From Bisporella sp. PMI_857 (Eukaryota > Ascomycota > Leotiomycetes > Helotiales > Helotiaceae), in the NCBI GenBank assembly GCA_021307315.1, contig JAJSPD010000021.1, positions 62,001 to 126,000 on the forward strand: 64,000 nucleotides of DNA. Direction: 5' to 3'. Made by a program: the position numbers and the translations under genes. This document shows, in pieces, positions 11,579 to 23,271 of this stretch; position 1 is the first letter of the stretch; the number at the start of each line of letters is the position of its first letter. The notes under the pieces were generated by a model. The model was not told the DNA's origin and made no database searches. It saw only the letters and a list, made by a program, of their open reading frames with translations.

Positions 11579-13317
11579 ATGGCTCCAGGCATGGGCGTGA
11601 AAGCCCCCGTGCCACGTACAAGAACAGGTTAGCCGCGATGCAGGCTGCTCCGCACGTGAACTTTACTAACATACTCAGGCTGCCTTACATGTCGCAAACG
11701 CAAAGTAAAATGCGATGAGGGCAAGCCTGTATGTGGAAAATGCACCCGTCTCCAAAAGACGTGCGTTTGGAGCGACGACTCACAAGCCATCGCGCACAAA
11801 TCTCATTCTCAATACATGATTGCATCCGCCTCCCAGCGGCCCGTGACTACTAGGACAGTGCATTTGAATAGGCCATCTGGCCAGAGCTTTGTCGTGGAGT
11901 TCCCAAATGTAGGGAGAGACACGATGCCCTATATTCATCATTTCATCACTGTTTGTTGTAGGTTCTTAGTGTATGCCAACGATAGCGAAGGAAATCCGTT
12001 TCAGGATCAGTTGGTGCCTCAGGCGGTGGGTTGTCCAGCGCTGTTGCATGCGATGGCTGCGGTTTCGGCCGGGCATCTGGATAGAAGTCAGGGGAAGCAT
12101 GATCTGGAAGCTACGAAGCATTATTATATGGCCCTACGGGAGCTGAGTACTACGCTATCGGACCCAGCAGTTGCAAGGGCGGACTCTACTCTGGGCGCCT
12201 GTCTATTACTATGTGTTTATGAAGTAGGCTTATCCTCCCATTTGGAGCACTGGTCATGTGAGCTGACTATGTTGAGATAACGCACGCAGAAAATTGTTCA
12301 TGGCTTCAGCATCTGCAAGGGGCTAAAAACTTAATCATGTTTCGCGGGGGCCCAAGACATCTGACTATCTGTCCAGATGGTTTTCTCTCCTCGACGTTTC
12401 TGGTGCACTCTTCTCGGGAGGTGGTACTCTACTTGAAGGCAATTACTGGCTTGAGAACAGCCCATGTTCTGGAAAACAACCAACAATTCCAAATTTCCCA
12501 GCTTATGATCCGAATGGCGTAAGCTCTCTCGTCCTAAACTTATCCTTCCTGGCTAACAGTTGACTCCAGAGCAATGCCAATCATTTCCACGAATTGATGG
12601 TCTACATGGCACGAATGTCACGTCTCTCATCTGAGTCCATGAACAAAGACATGGACCAAGATATCGTGCGACATGAAGCAACCAAAGTCCTGCACGAGCT
12701 CCACCTCTGGTGGCAAAGCTGTCCGCCTAGCATTCGTGATCAGTCCAATGATTGGCGACGTCAACCACGGCCGCAGAAACTCACTATTGCAGAAACATTA
12801 GAGGAAGAAGGCATCTCTAGTATCAGATCCTGCATGCATGCGTGTGTAATATATTTGAACCATATTATTAACCCACTGGCTCATGATCACCAAAATTATG
12901 AAGTTCAGGAGGCGATTAGTGGGATTCTTGATATTGCAAACGAGACACCTGAGGGTTATGGTTTAGAAATGGGCCTCTACTTTGGGCTATTTATGGCAGG
13001 GATTGCGGTGTTTAACAACCCCGAGGTTGAAGACCTGCTAAGGAGAAAGCTCAAAGCAGATACAAGAGTTAGCATCTACGTAAGTTCGCGGCTCCCTCTT
13101 GCCGTTATAGAGACGAAGTTAACATTCTCAGCATGCCGACCGGTGCCTAGAGTTACTGGAAGTGCTCTGGGGAAGACAACATCGATATGGGGCTAAATAT
13201 GACTGGAGACAAGTGCAAAAGCAGATGGGCATTTCAGTGTAAGTGATGTTGAAGACTTGTCTATTGCCACCGATTACTAACTGGTTTATTATCTGCTTCA
13301 GATATATCTTCTGCTAG
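11579..13317 (+). CDS. Zn2Cys6 transcription factor with two frameshifts
   Basis: Nuclear DNA-binding regulator. Exons 11579-11627, 11679-12223, 12290-12518, 12570-13079, 13132-13238, 13302-13317. The zinc cluster spans the first intron: C-x2-C-x6-C-x6-C-x2-C-x6-C in CLTCRKRKVKC followed by VCGKCTRLQKTC. The fungal-specific middle region follows (FLVYANDSEGNPFQ, LLHAMAAVSAGHL, LLLCVYE). Exon 3 is 229 nt and out of frame. The conserved text continues only if one A is added in the A run at 12290 (giving NCSWLQHLQGAKN) and one G in the G run near 12346 (giving RGGPKTSDYLSRW). Both breaks are single-base losses in homopolymers, so an assembly error is as likely as a recent pseudogene. Later exons are intact and end in VYIFC. 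The repaired length would be about 485 aa. The next gene starts 208 bp downstream on the same strand. Confidence 0.75.
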
Positions 13318-13525
13318 GTAGTCAAGGCGCATAAGAAGAAGTGCGTATAGTAGTAGCACAAGGTTAAATGCGGCTTATCTCCTGTTACGTCCGTGTTCCC
13401 CCACAATCATGCAGGTACAACCCTGGACCCCGGATCAGTGTCACGACACCTCCAGACCACAATGAAAACAGCATATATATGTGCATGAGTGCCCTCAACG
13501 AGTCTCAACAATCGATACAACAGGT

Positions 13526-14461
13526 ATGGTTTCGGAGAAACGTAAGATTCTCCTCCTAGGCGGAACGGGCAAAGTCTCCTCTCGAATCGCACCCCTTCTC
13601 GTCACTGATGGCTACCATGTCGTCCTCGCTTCCCGCTCTGGCACTGCCCCCTCTGAGCGAGGTTACTATGGTATCAACTTCAACTGGGACGATACCAAAA
13701 CTTACCCAGACCCTTTTGCCGCCCACAGCATTTCAGCAGTATTCATCGTTGCGCCATTTGTTTCCGAGCAGCTTCCTCTTGCCAAGGAGTTTATCGACAT
13801 CGCGGTCAAATCGGGAGTCAAACGATTCGTATTACTGAGTGCGAGCGCTTTCCCCGTCGGTCCCGGGCCTCTGATGGCACCGGTCGCTCAATATCTTGCT
13901 GGATTGGGAGTGCAGTATGCCGTGCTAAGACCAAGCTATTTCATGCAGAACTTCTCGGAGATGGCACATCTTCATACGATTAGGGATGCTGGTCAGATTG
14001 TCACGGCTAGTGGAGATGGGAAGGTGCCATTTGTGAGCACCAATGACATTGCGGCTGTGGCTGCTAAGGCGCTTACGATCGAGAATAGCTTCAATAGAGA
14101 TATTCTGATTGTTGGAGACGAGCTATTCAGTTATGGCGAGGTACGTTAATAGGGTCTTTACTTCTGATTTTGGTGTGCGCTCAGCCACTAACAATGGCAG
14201 ATTGCCAAGTTGATGAGTGAAGCACTGGGAAGGGAAATCACACACGTCGATATCTCAGAAGATGCTTTTGCCGCTGCCGTAGAGAAATTTGGCATTGAGA
14301 AGGATTACGCACGAGCCTTGGCCAAGTTAGAGACCGGGGTGAAGGAGGGAAAGGAGATGATCGTGGATGATTCCGTCCTCCGAATTACAGGAACACCTCC
14401 GGTCAAGTTTCGGCACTTTTTGAATGAAGCCATTGAGAGGGGTGTTTGGGCCAAGAAGTAG
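13526..14461 (+). CDS. NAD(P)-binding reductase-like protein, EasG/NmrA type
   Basis: Atypical short-chain fold resembling festuclavine/agroclavine dehydrogenases (EasG family) and NmrA-like proteins. Exons 13526-14140 and 14201-14461, with a 60-nt intron, give 291 aa, the normal family length. The dinucleotide loop LLLGGTGKVSSRIA is at residues 8-21. SGVKRFVLLSASAFPVGPGP and VLRPSYFMQNFSE near the middle, then ASGDGKVPFVSTNDIAAVA, follow the EasG pattern closely. The ATG at 13526 places the Rossmann strand at the N-terminus; an upstream in-frame ATG at 13481 would add 15 residues and is less likely. It sits directly after the Zn2Cys6 regulator. No DMATS or other ergot-pathway gene is present, so an alkaloid role is not supported; general quinone or imine reduction is possible. 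Confidence 0.85.
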
Positions 14462-15684
14462 CTCAGACGGAGTAGTTCGAAGGCGAAGAATTACTCCTGA
14501 AGAATAACTCCGGTTGCCAAGATGGCTCATACGCAGAAGTAGCCTACATATAATACAATGACTACCCTGCAGTGCCATCATTTATCATACCCCTACACTA
14601 TTCTCTCTTACAACTTGCTCTCTGTACGCATTGAACCCAAACAAGCACCGCAGAAACCATCCAAGGGGAAAACGCCAGCAAAACCTCGGGCCACTGCTTT
14701 CGGGACCCCATAGAAACCATTTTCTGAATGGTTCTAACGCCGCGATGTTAGAAGGCGTAAGTTTTCACGTTCGCGCTCGGATTTTTCGTTCTCGGTCTGG
14801 CTTGGCGTATGATTCATCTGGCCGGTGTGTTCCTAGAGTCGTGGTATTCGCCATAGTGTGTTTTTTGCCCCGAGTCCTCGGGGATGGGGGTTATTTTATT
14901 TCTCCTCCTTGTTTCTTCTCATGACTTTTTTTTCTTTCTTGTCTTCATTGGAAATGAGCTTGAATAGGATTGGAGTGTGGTGGTATTGATAATTTAATTT
15001 TGCCTTGAGATAGTGATAAGTGATTTTTTTTTCTGGCCAGCAAATTATTGTCCGCTTGGACAGGGGGATCTTGCTTAAGTGAATTGATATATTGAGTAGC
15101 GTCCTGGTCAGCGCAACGATAGGGCAAGTCATGTGATTGCGATTAATAACCCCCATTGGCCGTTAGGCCGGCCATATAGACAAAACAAGCAGCGATTGAC
15201 TTTGTAATGCTGCTTGATATACTTCCAAGGGCCGGGATAAATACAGATTACCGCTTTGGAGCCGTCGTATAGGGCGGTCAGATATGGATCTGGGGGAGGG
15301 TTCGTCATGCAACTTGCCCCTGTCGTGCAGAGGAGATGCCTTACATCCTGAGTCAGCGTACTACCTCATTACAAAGATAAAATTTGCTGCGTTGCGCTCA
15401 CAGGGTCCCCCATACTGGACATGCTCCGAGGGTCATAAGCTTGTTTGCGCAATGAAGGTGGGGAGCCGCGACATGATGGATAAATGCAGCTTGGCATACT
15501 ACAATACTACACATACCCCATACATCGGCGTCTTACATGAGGGGAGTGGATTTTTTGGGGATGGTATCTGTACCTAAGAATCTTGAATGGTGGGATATAA
15601 AGTCTTCGTCTGACCACGAATTTTGAATCTTTCGTTTTCATTGCACAATTCCCTTTGGGTACTCTTGTATTTTCTTCTTGGAAT
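14462..15684. other. Intergenic
   Basis: Contains an AT-rich section at about 14890-15100 with poly-T runs, otherwise ordinary sequence. No convincing coding exon, repeat family or RNA gene was seen. The 3' part should be the promoter of the Dal5-like permease. Confidence 0.45.
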
Positions 15685-17385
15685 ATGGCTTCTAGCAATG
15701 AGAAAATGCCCGTTGAAGCTGCTTCGCGCGTGAGCGAAGTCGCTGATGTGAAGCTCGATAATGCGTTCAATTTCATGCGGAATCTTGACAGCGCTGCTCT
15801 AGACATCGAAAGCGTAAATCTGAAAGCATTGCGTTGGAAGATAGATAGGCATATCATCCCTGTCATGTTCTGTCTATATTCTATGCAATTTTTGGATAAG
15901 GTCAATATCAATGTACGTCTTCCGTTCTTCTTTCGCTTGATTTGAGGAAAGATGGGAGAGAAAGAGCTGATATAGATTAGTATGCGGCTGTAATGGGCTT
16001 CACTGAGGATTTGAACTTGAAAGGTGACGATTTCACTAATGCATCAAGCGCATTTTTTATTGCGTATTTGATTGCTGAAATTCCAAATGGTAAATCTGCA
16101 CCCCCTCTCCAATACTATATCTAAAGCAAACCACGATGGCAGGATACATCCTCCAAAAAGTTCCAGCTGGTAAATGGATATCCCTCAACGTCGTCTTATG
16201 GGGTATAACCACAGCATGCATAGCAGCAACCAAGAATTATCGGACATTGCTTGCCGCTCGTATATTCCTAGGAATGTTTGAAGCAGCTATTGCTCCAACG
16301 CTCATGCTTATTTCCTCTCAATACTATACGCGCTCTGAACAAGGTCTTCGAACTTGTATCTGGTTCTGCAGTTCTGGCGCAGCTAATGTTATGGGGAGTT
16401 TACTGAGTTTTGGATTTCAGCATGTTGATGATACCGTAGCTCATTTAAAGGGATGGCGAGTCATGTTCTTGGTACTTGGAGCAATTACAATTTTGGTGGG
16501 GGTGTGGGCATTCTTTGCGATACCAGATTCGCCCATGAAAGCAAGATTTTTGACGGAGAGGGAGAAGGTTGCGTTGCTGGTGCATGTTGGTAAGAATAGG
16601 ACAGGTGTAGAGCAGCGCGGATTCAAAGGCGTGCAACTCCGAGAACTGCTGCTTGATGCACAAATCTGGCTGATTGTTTGCATCACGATCCTGGTATGTC
16701 CTTCCACTTTCCGTTTTGTTCCGAAGTCTTCCATTCGGCTAACAAGCTACAGATCTCCTGCTCGGGTGGTGTAGTAACGTCGTATTCCGCAACGGTAATC
16801 CGACAATTGGGCTACACATCTAAGGAGGCCGCTTTACTTAACATGCCCAGCGGCCTCCTCGCAATTTTCTTCACTTTAGTAGTGGGATACGGCATCCGCT
16901 ACCTCTCTCACCGTTGGTTCTGGCTCATCTTTTGCTGCATCCCCGGCATCATCGGCGGTTCGTTGATGTCGTTCGCTTCTTCTAAACCTGCACGTCTCAT
17001 TGGTGTCTACCTCGTCTCGTCAATCATCCCTACTCTCATAATTCTCTACCAATGGGTCATGGCTAACGTCGCCGGGCACACGAAACGCGTGGTCGCCATC
17101 GCGCTTGTGGCGGGGAGTTTTAGTGTTGGGAACATTATTGGGCCGCAGACTTTTCGAAAAGAAGATGCCCCCGAGTATCATAAAGCCAAGGTGGTCGTGC
17201 TCGCAACTCAAAGTGCAGCGGCTGTGGTGACATCGGCCTTATTTGGGTATTACAAGTGGGCGAATCAGGCGAAGGAAAGAAATATGAGGGCGATTGAGGT
17301 GAATAGCGGTGTGCTAGATGAGAGAGGCGACATTTGGGGAAATTTGACGGATAAGGAGAATCCTGAGTTTAGATATGTGTACTAG
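15685..17385 (+). CDS. MFS permease, allantoate/anion symporter (Dal5-like) family
   Basis: Plasma-membrane proton symporter of the anion:cation group, which takes up allantoate, nicotinate, pantothenate or other organic acids; the substrate here is unknown. Exons 15685-15912, 15981-16089, 16143-16693 and 16753-17385 give 506 aa in frame, with introns of 53-68 nt. Family signatures are RWKIDRHIIPVMFCLY and QFLDKVNIN before span 1, then GYILQKVPAGKW and LLAARIFLGMFEAAIAPTLM. About twelve hydrophobic spans are visible. A conserved GPQTFRKEDAPEY loop lies between the last spans and KERNMRAIEVN after them. The start is the ATG that leaves a 50-residue cytoplasmic tail, normal for the family. It converges with the second Zn2Cys6 regulator, 133 bp downstream. 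Confidence 0.9.
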
Positions 17386-17518
17386 GTGCCGCAATGGTTT
17401 CGACTCAGAGATCAGTCCCCGTGAAGCTGGAACATAGAAACAGGGATTGACAAGATTTGCGTTCCCAGGGCTGGAGATATTCCAGTCACACTATTGTAAG
17501 GGACCGGTCGGAGGATAT

Positions 17519-19573
17519 TCAGCTAGTCCATTCCCATGCGTCTCTTAACTGCTTCTGTATTGCAGCAGTTGGTCTAGCATGTTCTTTCTCCGTCTGGAGC
17601 AAGATTTCTATCAGAGCTTCCTGTTCTTTCCTATCGTCAAACATATCTCCGCATATGGCAACTATGAATATGTTAGAAATCCTCTACCATAGAACTACTG
17701 CATCAATAGCATCTTGAAATGGAGGGGACTTACTGCCCATACAGGTTGTGAACATGGCAGGAGCCGTACTACTGTTGTGTAGACCAATGCCACAGAGTTC
17801 TCGCAACAGAACTTTGACTCTAGCCTCCATATTTCTTACAGCCATCTTTCTATTCGGTCCAAAACGAGGAATGCAGGGATCATATATAGCTAAAAGCATT
17901 CTCCCAAGGTAGTGATGCTGGATGCCGATAATCTGATATCCATGCGGATACACGATCGCTGGGAAGAGTTCATTATTAGACTGTCTAGGCCGACTGTATC
18001 GCGCGGGAATGAAATTCGCTTCTGCCCGCCACTGTTTAGAATATTCATCAAGTTCAGCCCAGCGAGAATGCGAGATGCCTCCTTCGCTGAAGCAAAAGTT
18101 CATGACATCAGCACAAAATACAACAGCACGATTAGCCCAAGTATACCCGTTTGCATTTCCAAGGCTGCCAAAGGAATGTGTCAGGTTCATCTCGATAGGC
18201 TCATGGTTTGTGAGAGCAAAGTATATTTCTTGTCGGAGACCAACCCAGAACGATGCTTCGCTGAGTCCACGACCCATGGCATAGGGGTCGCGGTTATTAA
18301 CGAAGTGCTTTATGCCAGTTAGATGGCCTGTGGAAGCTGTGTCGGGCATGTCTATTTCTTCGAGGACGCGGAGGATTATGGTGGCTGCGAATAGGGTCTC
18401 GTCTAAGACTGTGGTGTTATCTCGAAGCATAGGTATAAGCACATCAAGGCATTCCTGATGGTAACGATTAGATGCGAGTGGATCGTATATTCGGGTCCGA
18501 CTCAAGTGTCTCGCAGAAAGTGCAAAAATTGCATTCAAGAGAATCTTCGATGTCGCGGCTCGCTTTGGGACATCCGTCTGGAAATGTTTTTCAGGACTGT
18601 AAAATCACAAGGTTAAAGTTATATACAAGTCTTTAGAGTGTATAGGGTCAAAGTGGATGCCTGCACACAGTTTCTGGTGGCGTTGTTGATATACTTACTC
18701 GCATAAATCAAGCCAAACCGCAAGATTTTCTTCGTAATTTTGAAAAAGATCACATTCACCTCGGTCAGTCAATGGCCAGCTTACCAAGTCCAGCTCTGGA
18801 AGTCGTGGTAGGGAACGGGATGGAGCCATCATTTGACCAGCAGCCTGTTGTTTACGATTGGGAGATTTAACTCCTGGCAATGTGACCACATTATACAGAC
18901 TAGCAGTATAATTGTTCTCGCTGATGAAGTTCTTCGCTTTGACATTTATCCAGATCTGGTCTTTTGCAAATCCTGTACAAATTCAGCTTCAGTTGATGAT
19001 TTCGAACTGTTTATGGATGTTCCTGCTTGATGGGCAATGCGAAGTCCATAAAAATTAAGTTGGAATTCATTGAACGGGTCAACACTCTCTCGCCCGAAGT
19101 ATACTCACCAGAGAACTCTGTGCTATCGTTATAGGATCGATGAGTAAACCCTCTGATGCACGCTTCGCCTGATTTCTCGCAGCGCGTGCAGGATGGGAGG
19201 TTCTCATCACCTGGAAAGAAAGTTAACACCACAACTCAATTGAATGGTCATCAATTCATTTCTTGCAGTAGCGTGAAAGCAGGCTCATGTATGACTAGGA
19301 CAGTCAAAATGTTTAAAAAAGTAAAAGTTTTGAGCGAAACTAGTAGAAACCGACAAATAATTATCATGAAATCAGAGGGATTAATGCAGATCTAGAGAAG
19401 AAAGCTAATTCCGGCCTCGCTCTCATCGAAAACGATTCAAAAATTCATAGCTTACATTTAAGCTTCTTCTTCCGACAAGCCTCACATCCAGCCCTCGTTC
19501 GTCCTCCATACTCCATGGCAGCAACAGGCCGCCCATACTGAGAATCCCATCTCGTCACCGCATGTGGGGACAT
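17519..19573 (-). CDS. Zn2Cys6 fungal-type transcription factor
   Basis: Nuclear regulator of about 500 aa. Exons from high to low: 19573-19456, 19210-19109, 19022-18979, 18931-18699, 18596-17734, 17661-17519; the sum is 1,503 nt, in frame. The zinc cluster is split by the first intron: GCEACRKKKLKC, then PSCTRCEKSGEAC, giving C-x2-C-x6-C-x6-C-x2-C-x6-C. The later WPLTDRGECDLFQNYEENLA and LDLCE then ALSARHLSRTR are typical of the ARCA-like fungal_trans_2 group. The first intron (245 nt) is unusually long for this window and the third (47 nt) is short, so those two junctions are the least certain. The last exon ends in WEWTS. It lies between the Dal5-like permease and the phosphoribosyltransferase, either of which could be a target; no binding site was identified. 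Confidence 0.87.
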
Positions 19574-19761
19574 GTTCGCTGGATACACAAATCAATGTGC
19601 ATACATGCTCTAGTCTTCGACAGGGAGGTGATGAATTAGGTATTACTCCAGATGTTGAGAAAACTCTGGATTCACCAGGTTCCCCACTTCCGTCAGGAGC
19701 CGAGCCACAAAGTCCATCACGTGAATATTACCTGCCATGCCCTCTAGGCCACGTCTTTGCT

Positions 19762-20514
19762 CTAAGACCTCACATCCCAGCCGTCTTCTACCTTTCTCAG
19801 AAGTGGACTCTCAAAAACCCAAACCGTCTTCGCTGCTCTCTCTTCTCCTAATACTTTCCTCCACCTATCTCCTTGCTTCATCACCACTCCACAGCCAATG
19901 ATTTCACAGCCAACTTGCTCGAGAAGCTCCCAGGTCGCCTTTAATGTAGTCCCCGAGCTCACTGCATCATCAATGATAACAGTTTTCTTTCCTTTCACCA
20001 GAACCAGCTGATGCGGGTCAATATATACCTTCTTATGTCCAAGCTTCGGGGAAGTGATGGACGAGATATCAGCAGAAAGTTCCTCGTCATACCAGAACTT
20101 CCTTGAATACCCTAGTGGCACATATCTTTCTATCATCCGCATGATCAGTCCCGTTCACAACAATGTTCAAGTCGGAGATAGCTTACGTAAACCAAGACCT
20201 TGTGCAACCAGCGGCGCAATACTCAAACCTAGGGTCGGAAGGCCGATGATAACTTCAGGATCAAATTCTTTCACTTTCTCTGTAAGAAAAGCACCGAGTT
20301 CAGCGACCACAGGTATAGACGACTGATTCACAAGAAGAGAGGCGACTGCTTCATCCTTGCCATTGTTTAGTGGTCGGATAGGTAGGACTAAGACGCGGGA
20401 ATCTGGTAGTGCGACCGGAACGCCATATTTCCAAGGTGCTGATGCAATATGAGAAGCCGGGAGTATTTCTTGCCAGTAGTGCGTCGTTGGCTCTGTAAAG
20501 TGGGGGGTGCTCAT
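19762..20514 (-). CDS. Phosphoribosyltransferase-domain protein
   Basis: Type I PRTase fold, using PRPP or acting as a relative that binds it. Exons 20514-20187 and 20129-19762, with a 57-nt intron, give 231 aa. The PRPP loop is plain: VIIDDAVSSGTTL at about residues 160-172, with paired acidic residues after four hydrophobic ones. Upstream are VIIGLPTLGLSIAPLVAQGLGL and RYVPLGYSRKFWYDE, shared with adenine/orotate-type enzymes and with fungal proteins annotated simply as phosphoribosyltransferase. The ATG at 20514 gives MSTPHF. A longer in-frame start at 20664 exists but adds a basic stretch with no clear targeting peptide. The gene is transcribed in the same direction as the regulator 188 bp downstream. 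Base specificity cannot be told. Confidence 0.85.
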
Positions 20515-21231
20515 TTTGGTCGTTATGATACTGATGCTCTGACAAAGGTGGAATGAGAATCGTTGGAAAAGCCGTACTCGGCAAACTCGGCCGGATACAA
20601 TACCCATCTTGGCCCGGCTATTAGGTAAGTCACCTAGACCTCGAAATCTTCTCCTGATAACCATTCAACTCTTCGTCAGTCTGTATCTCCGAAACCATTA
20701 GCGATCTCAATGATATTCAGTTGACATATCTCTCCATAGCATGTAATCGTTTATTCACAGGCTGTGAAAGCAGGAATAACTACGCACAGAGCTTATATAA
20801 TCCAAGTCAATAGGTCATCTGCCAACAATCGGATCTCTTGAAGAAAGCGCAAATCTACCTAAAATCGCATATTCTATGATGGATTTATAAGTGCAAATTT
20901 CAGGAGACCTTCCAGATAGCAAGCAGACATTCTCAATGCACTGCTGACACCTTAAGCTTGAGGCTCCATATCCGCTCTCCCATGTTAACGCGATGTTCCC
21001 TCCCGTTTACTTTATCTGTTCAAAGACCTAATCAGGAGTGGACAGTAAGAGATGCTGTGGAAAGAAGAATGGAATGCAGGCAGGGAAAGACTCGTGGCAA
21101 CTATAGTCCGTCGTGTTGAAGCAAGTCTTACGACTCAAGACTCAGCAACTAGTTAAGCTGTCTATTTAAAGGAACACAATCTTCTAAATGCGAGTTTCTC
21201 TAACTCTATAAAATATCTCCGAGTTTACGAA
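20515..21231. other. Intergenic
   Basis: Sits between the 5' end of the phosphoribosyltransferase and the 3' end of the FAD monooxygenase. No coding exon, repeat or RNA gene was recognised. The proximal part should contain the phosphoribosyltransferase promoter. Confidence 0.5.
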
Positions 21232-22624
21232 TTATATGATGGGCGGCATATTATACTCCCGAGCGGCTTTTGTATCGCCTAAGAGCGCAACAGTCGCAGC
21301 ATAATTAGCCTCTGCGTATTGCTCTGCATCAAAATTCAAGATCCAAGCTTCCCTTTTCAGCAGCATGCTTTCAGGGTCCTTCTTTACGGCGTCCCAATCT
21401 GCTTTATGCCACGTATCCCGCGTTTTTTCGCCAGTCTTCTGCGTAGCTCGTACTCTCTCATAACGTAAAGCCTCGAACGCTGCAACCGCTTCTTGGATTT
21501 TATTTTTTCCGGCGAGTGACAAGCATACGGCAAGTGTAACTCCATCCTCCATCGCTTGGCTAGCTCCTTGGATTGAGGTTGGTAGAAATGGATGAGCAGC
21601 ATCGCCGATCACGGCAATGCGTCTCTTTGGTGAGATCCATGTTGGAAGCGGATCACGATACACCAATTTCCAATCAATTAAGGGAGACGGAGTCGCGTTA
21701 AGAATCTTCTGAACAACGGGGTCCCAGCCTTTCAAGACTTCCTTTGCATCTGCTAAAGGAGCATGAGCTTGCCAACTTTCCTCAACATCAGCTTCATCCT
21801 TGAATCTCTGTCTCAGTACACGAACCAAAACACTGCTTATATGGAGCTAACCTTATGAGTACAGACCCAGCTGAAGTCTTTCCCATTCTTGATGGATGCA
21901 GCGATGAAATGGATATCAGGTCCTGGTTTATTCAGAAATACTCAAAGTTATGACGCATGGAGAACTGACCTAACCATGCACAATGTTGATCGCCGTTGTT
22001 CACCAGCCATGCAGTATCCGGATCCTTAGCAAGCTCCGCTGAATCGAACCAAGTCCTATAAACTGCATAGCCAGAGGACTTGGGTTTGTCCTCATAACCC
22101 AGGACAATAGCTCTTCCCATTGAGCGAACACCATCTGCTGCGAGAATAACATCGCCAACAAATTTCTCGCCGTTCGCGAAAACACCTGCCTCATGCTCCG
22201 ACTCGAAATAATTTTCCACCTTATGACCAAGCCGAATGTCGACACCAATGTCTAATGCATATTGAAACACTATCTCATGGATCTCTCCGCGGTGGCCATT
22301 GAAAGACTTGCCATAGGCTTTCCGTTCCTCTAGCCAAGACTGCTCAAGGAGATCTTCTCCAAGATATGTCTTCAGGCGTAATCCATCGCTTTTATGAATT
22401 ATGGGGTCGAGTAATGCATCTACACCTGGCCACCGCTGGAAAATGCGGCCAGAGTTGGAGCCAAAACTTATAATGTCTCCAAGTGTTTTCAATTCTGGAA
22501 ATGATTCGAGTAACAAGACAGAATGACCTTTTCTACGGCACTCTATTGCTGCAGTTAGGCCCGCAAAGCCAGAACCAACGATTATGACATGGATTATAGA
22601 AGGCGGCTCTGTAGTGGGAACCAT
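21232..22624 (-). CDS. FAD-dependent monooxygenase (salicylate hydroxylase-like)
   Basis: Class A flavoprotein hydroxylase of aromatic or polyketide-type substrates, using NAD(P)H and oxygen. Exons 22624-21970, 21922-21852 and 21798-21232 give 430 aa with introns of 47 and 53 nt. The FAD dinucleotide fold IVGSGFAGLTAAIE is at residues 15-28. The DG motif AADGVRS lies near 161-167 and the second FAD motif IGDAAHPFLP near 313-322, in the correct order and spacing. The junction reading CTHK then DEADVEESW matches the family better than the alternative acceptor 9 nt upstream. No signal peptide. Divergent from the MFS gene starting 647 bp away, a common arrangement for a catabolic enzyme and its transporter. 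Specific substrate unknown. Confidence 0.9.
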
Positions 22625-23271
22625 TTTGGGCGGTTATAGGAGAGAATTTTAGGTGAGTGAAAAATATAGAAGGAGAATCTTTGATCCTGATATATTTTCG
22701 TGTCAATAAATGCTCATTGGCCTAGATAATATCCAGAGAGTTTCATCAAAATTCATATTACCTTCGTACCATGAAGCAAAACAATATCATGTAAATCCGG
22801 TGGGATCTGCCGAACATCTAGCTCTAATACACTACGACCCCGCATTGTTTTGTACCCTTACATTGCACATCAACACGGTCCATAAAAGGGTAGTAATTTT
22901 AGCCTACCCAATGGAAGTACTCCGGCTGAATAAAGTCCCGGTACCACTGCATAACTTACGACCACTCTCTACCGAAGGCGGGCGGCACTCCATGTTGAGG
23001 CTTTTGGTCCCCATTCTAGTTGTGTGACTGAGACCTGAGAATGGCTACACATTGGGTGACTCGTATGTGATATACTGCATGCTATTGATCATCAAACGAC
23101 ATACTATTTTCTCACTTCTTCAAAATGGCTAGTCATGAATTAGTCATTCGATCTCCCGGGTCCCATATCTTCATCCTTGATAGACTTCTTTAGGACCCAA
23201 TCCCCATTATATCTTCCAATCCTAAGAACATCGTGCTCTTTATTTATCAGTCTAAACAAGACAGCAACATA
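22625..23271. promoter_or_regulatory. Shared divergent promoter region
   Basis: A 647-bp space between the divergent FAD monooxygenase and MFS transporter genes. It must hold both promoters, so common control is plausible. No operator-like repeat could be assigned with confidence. Confidence 0.45.
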
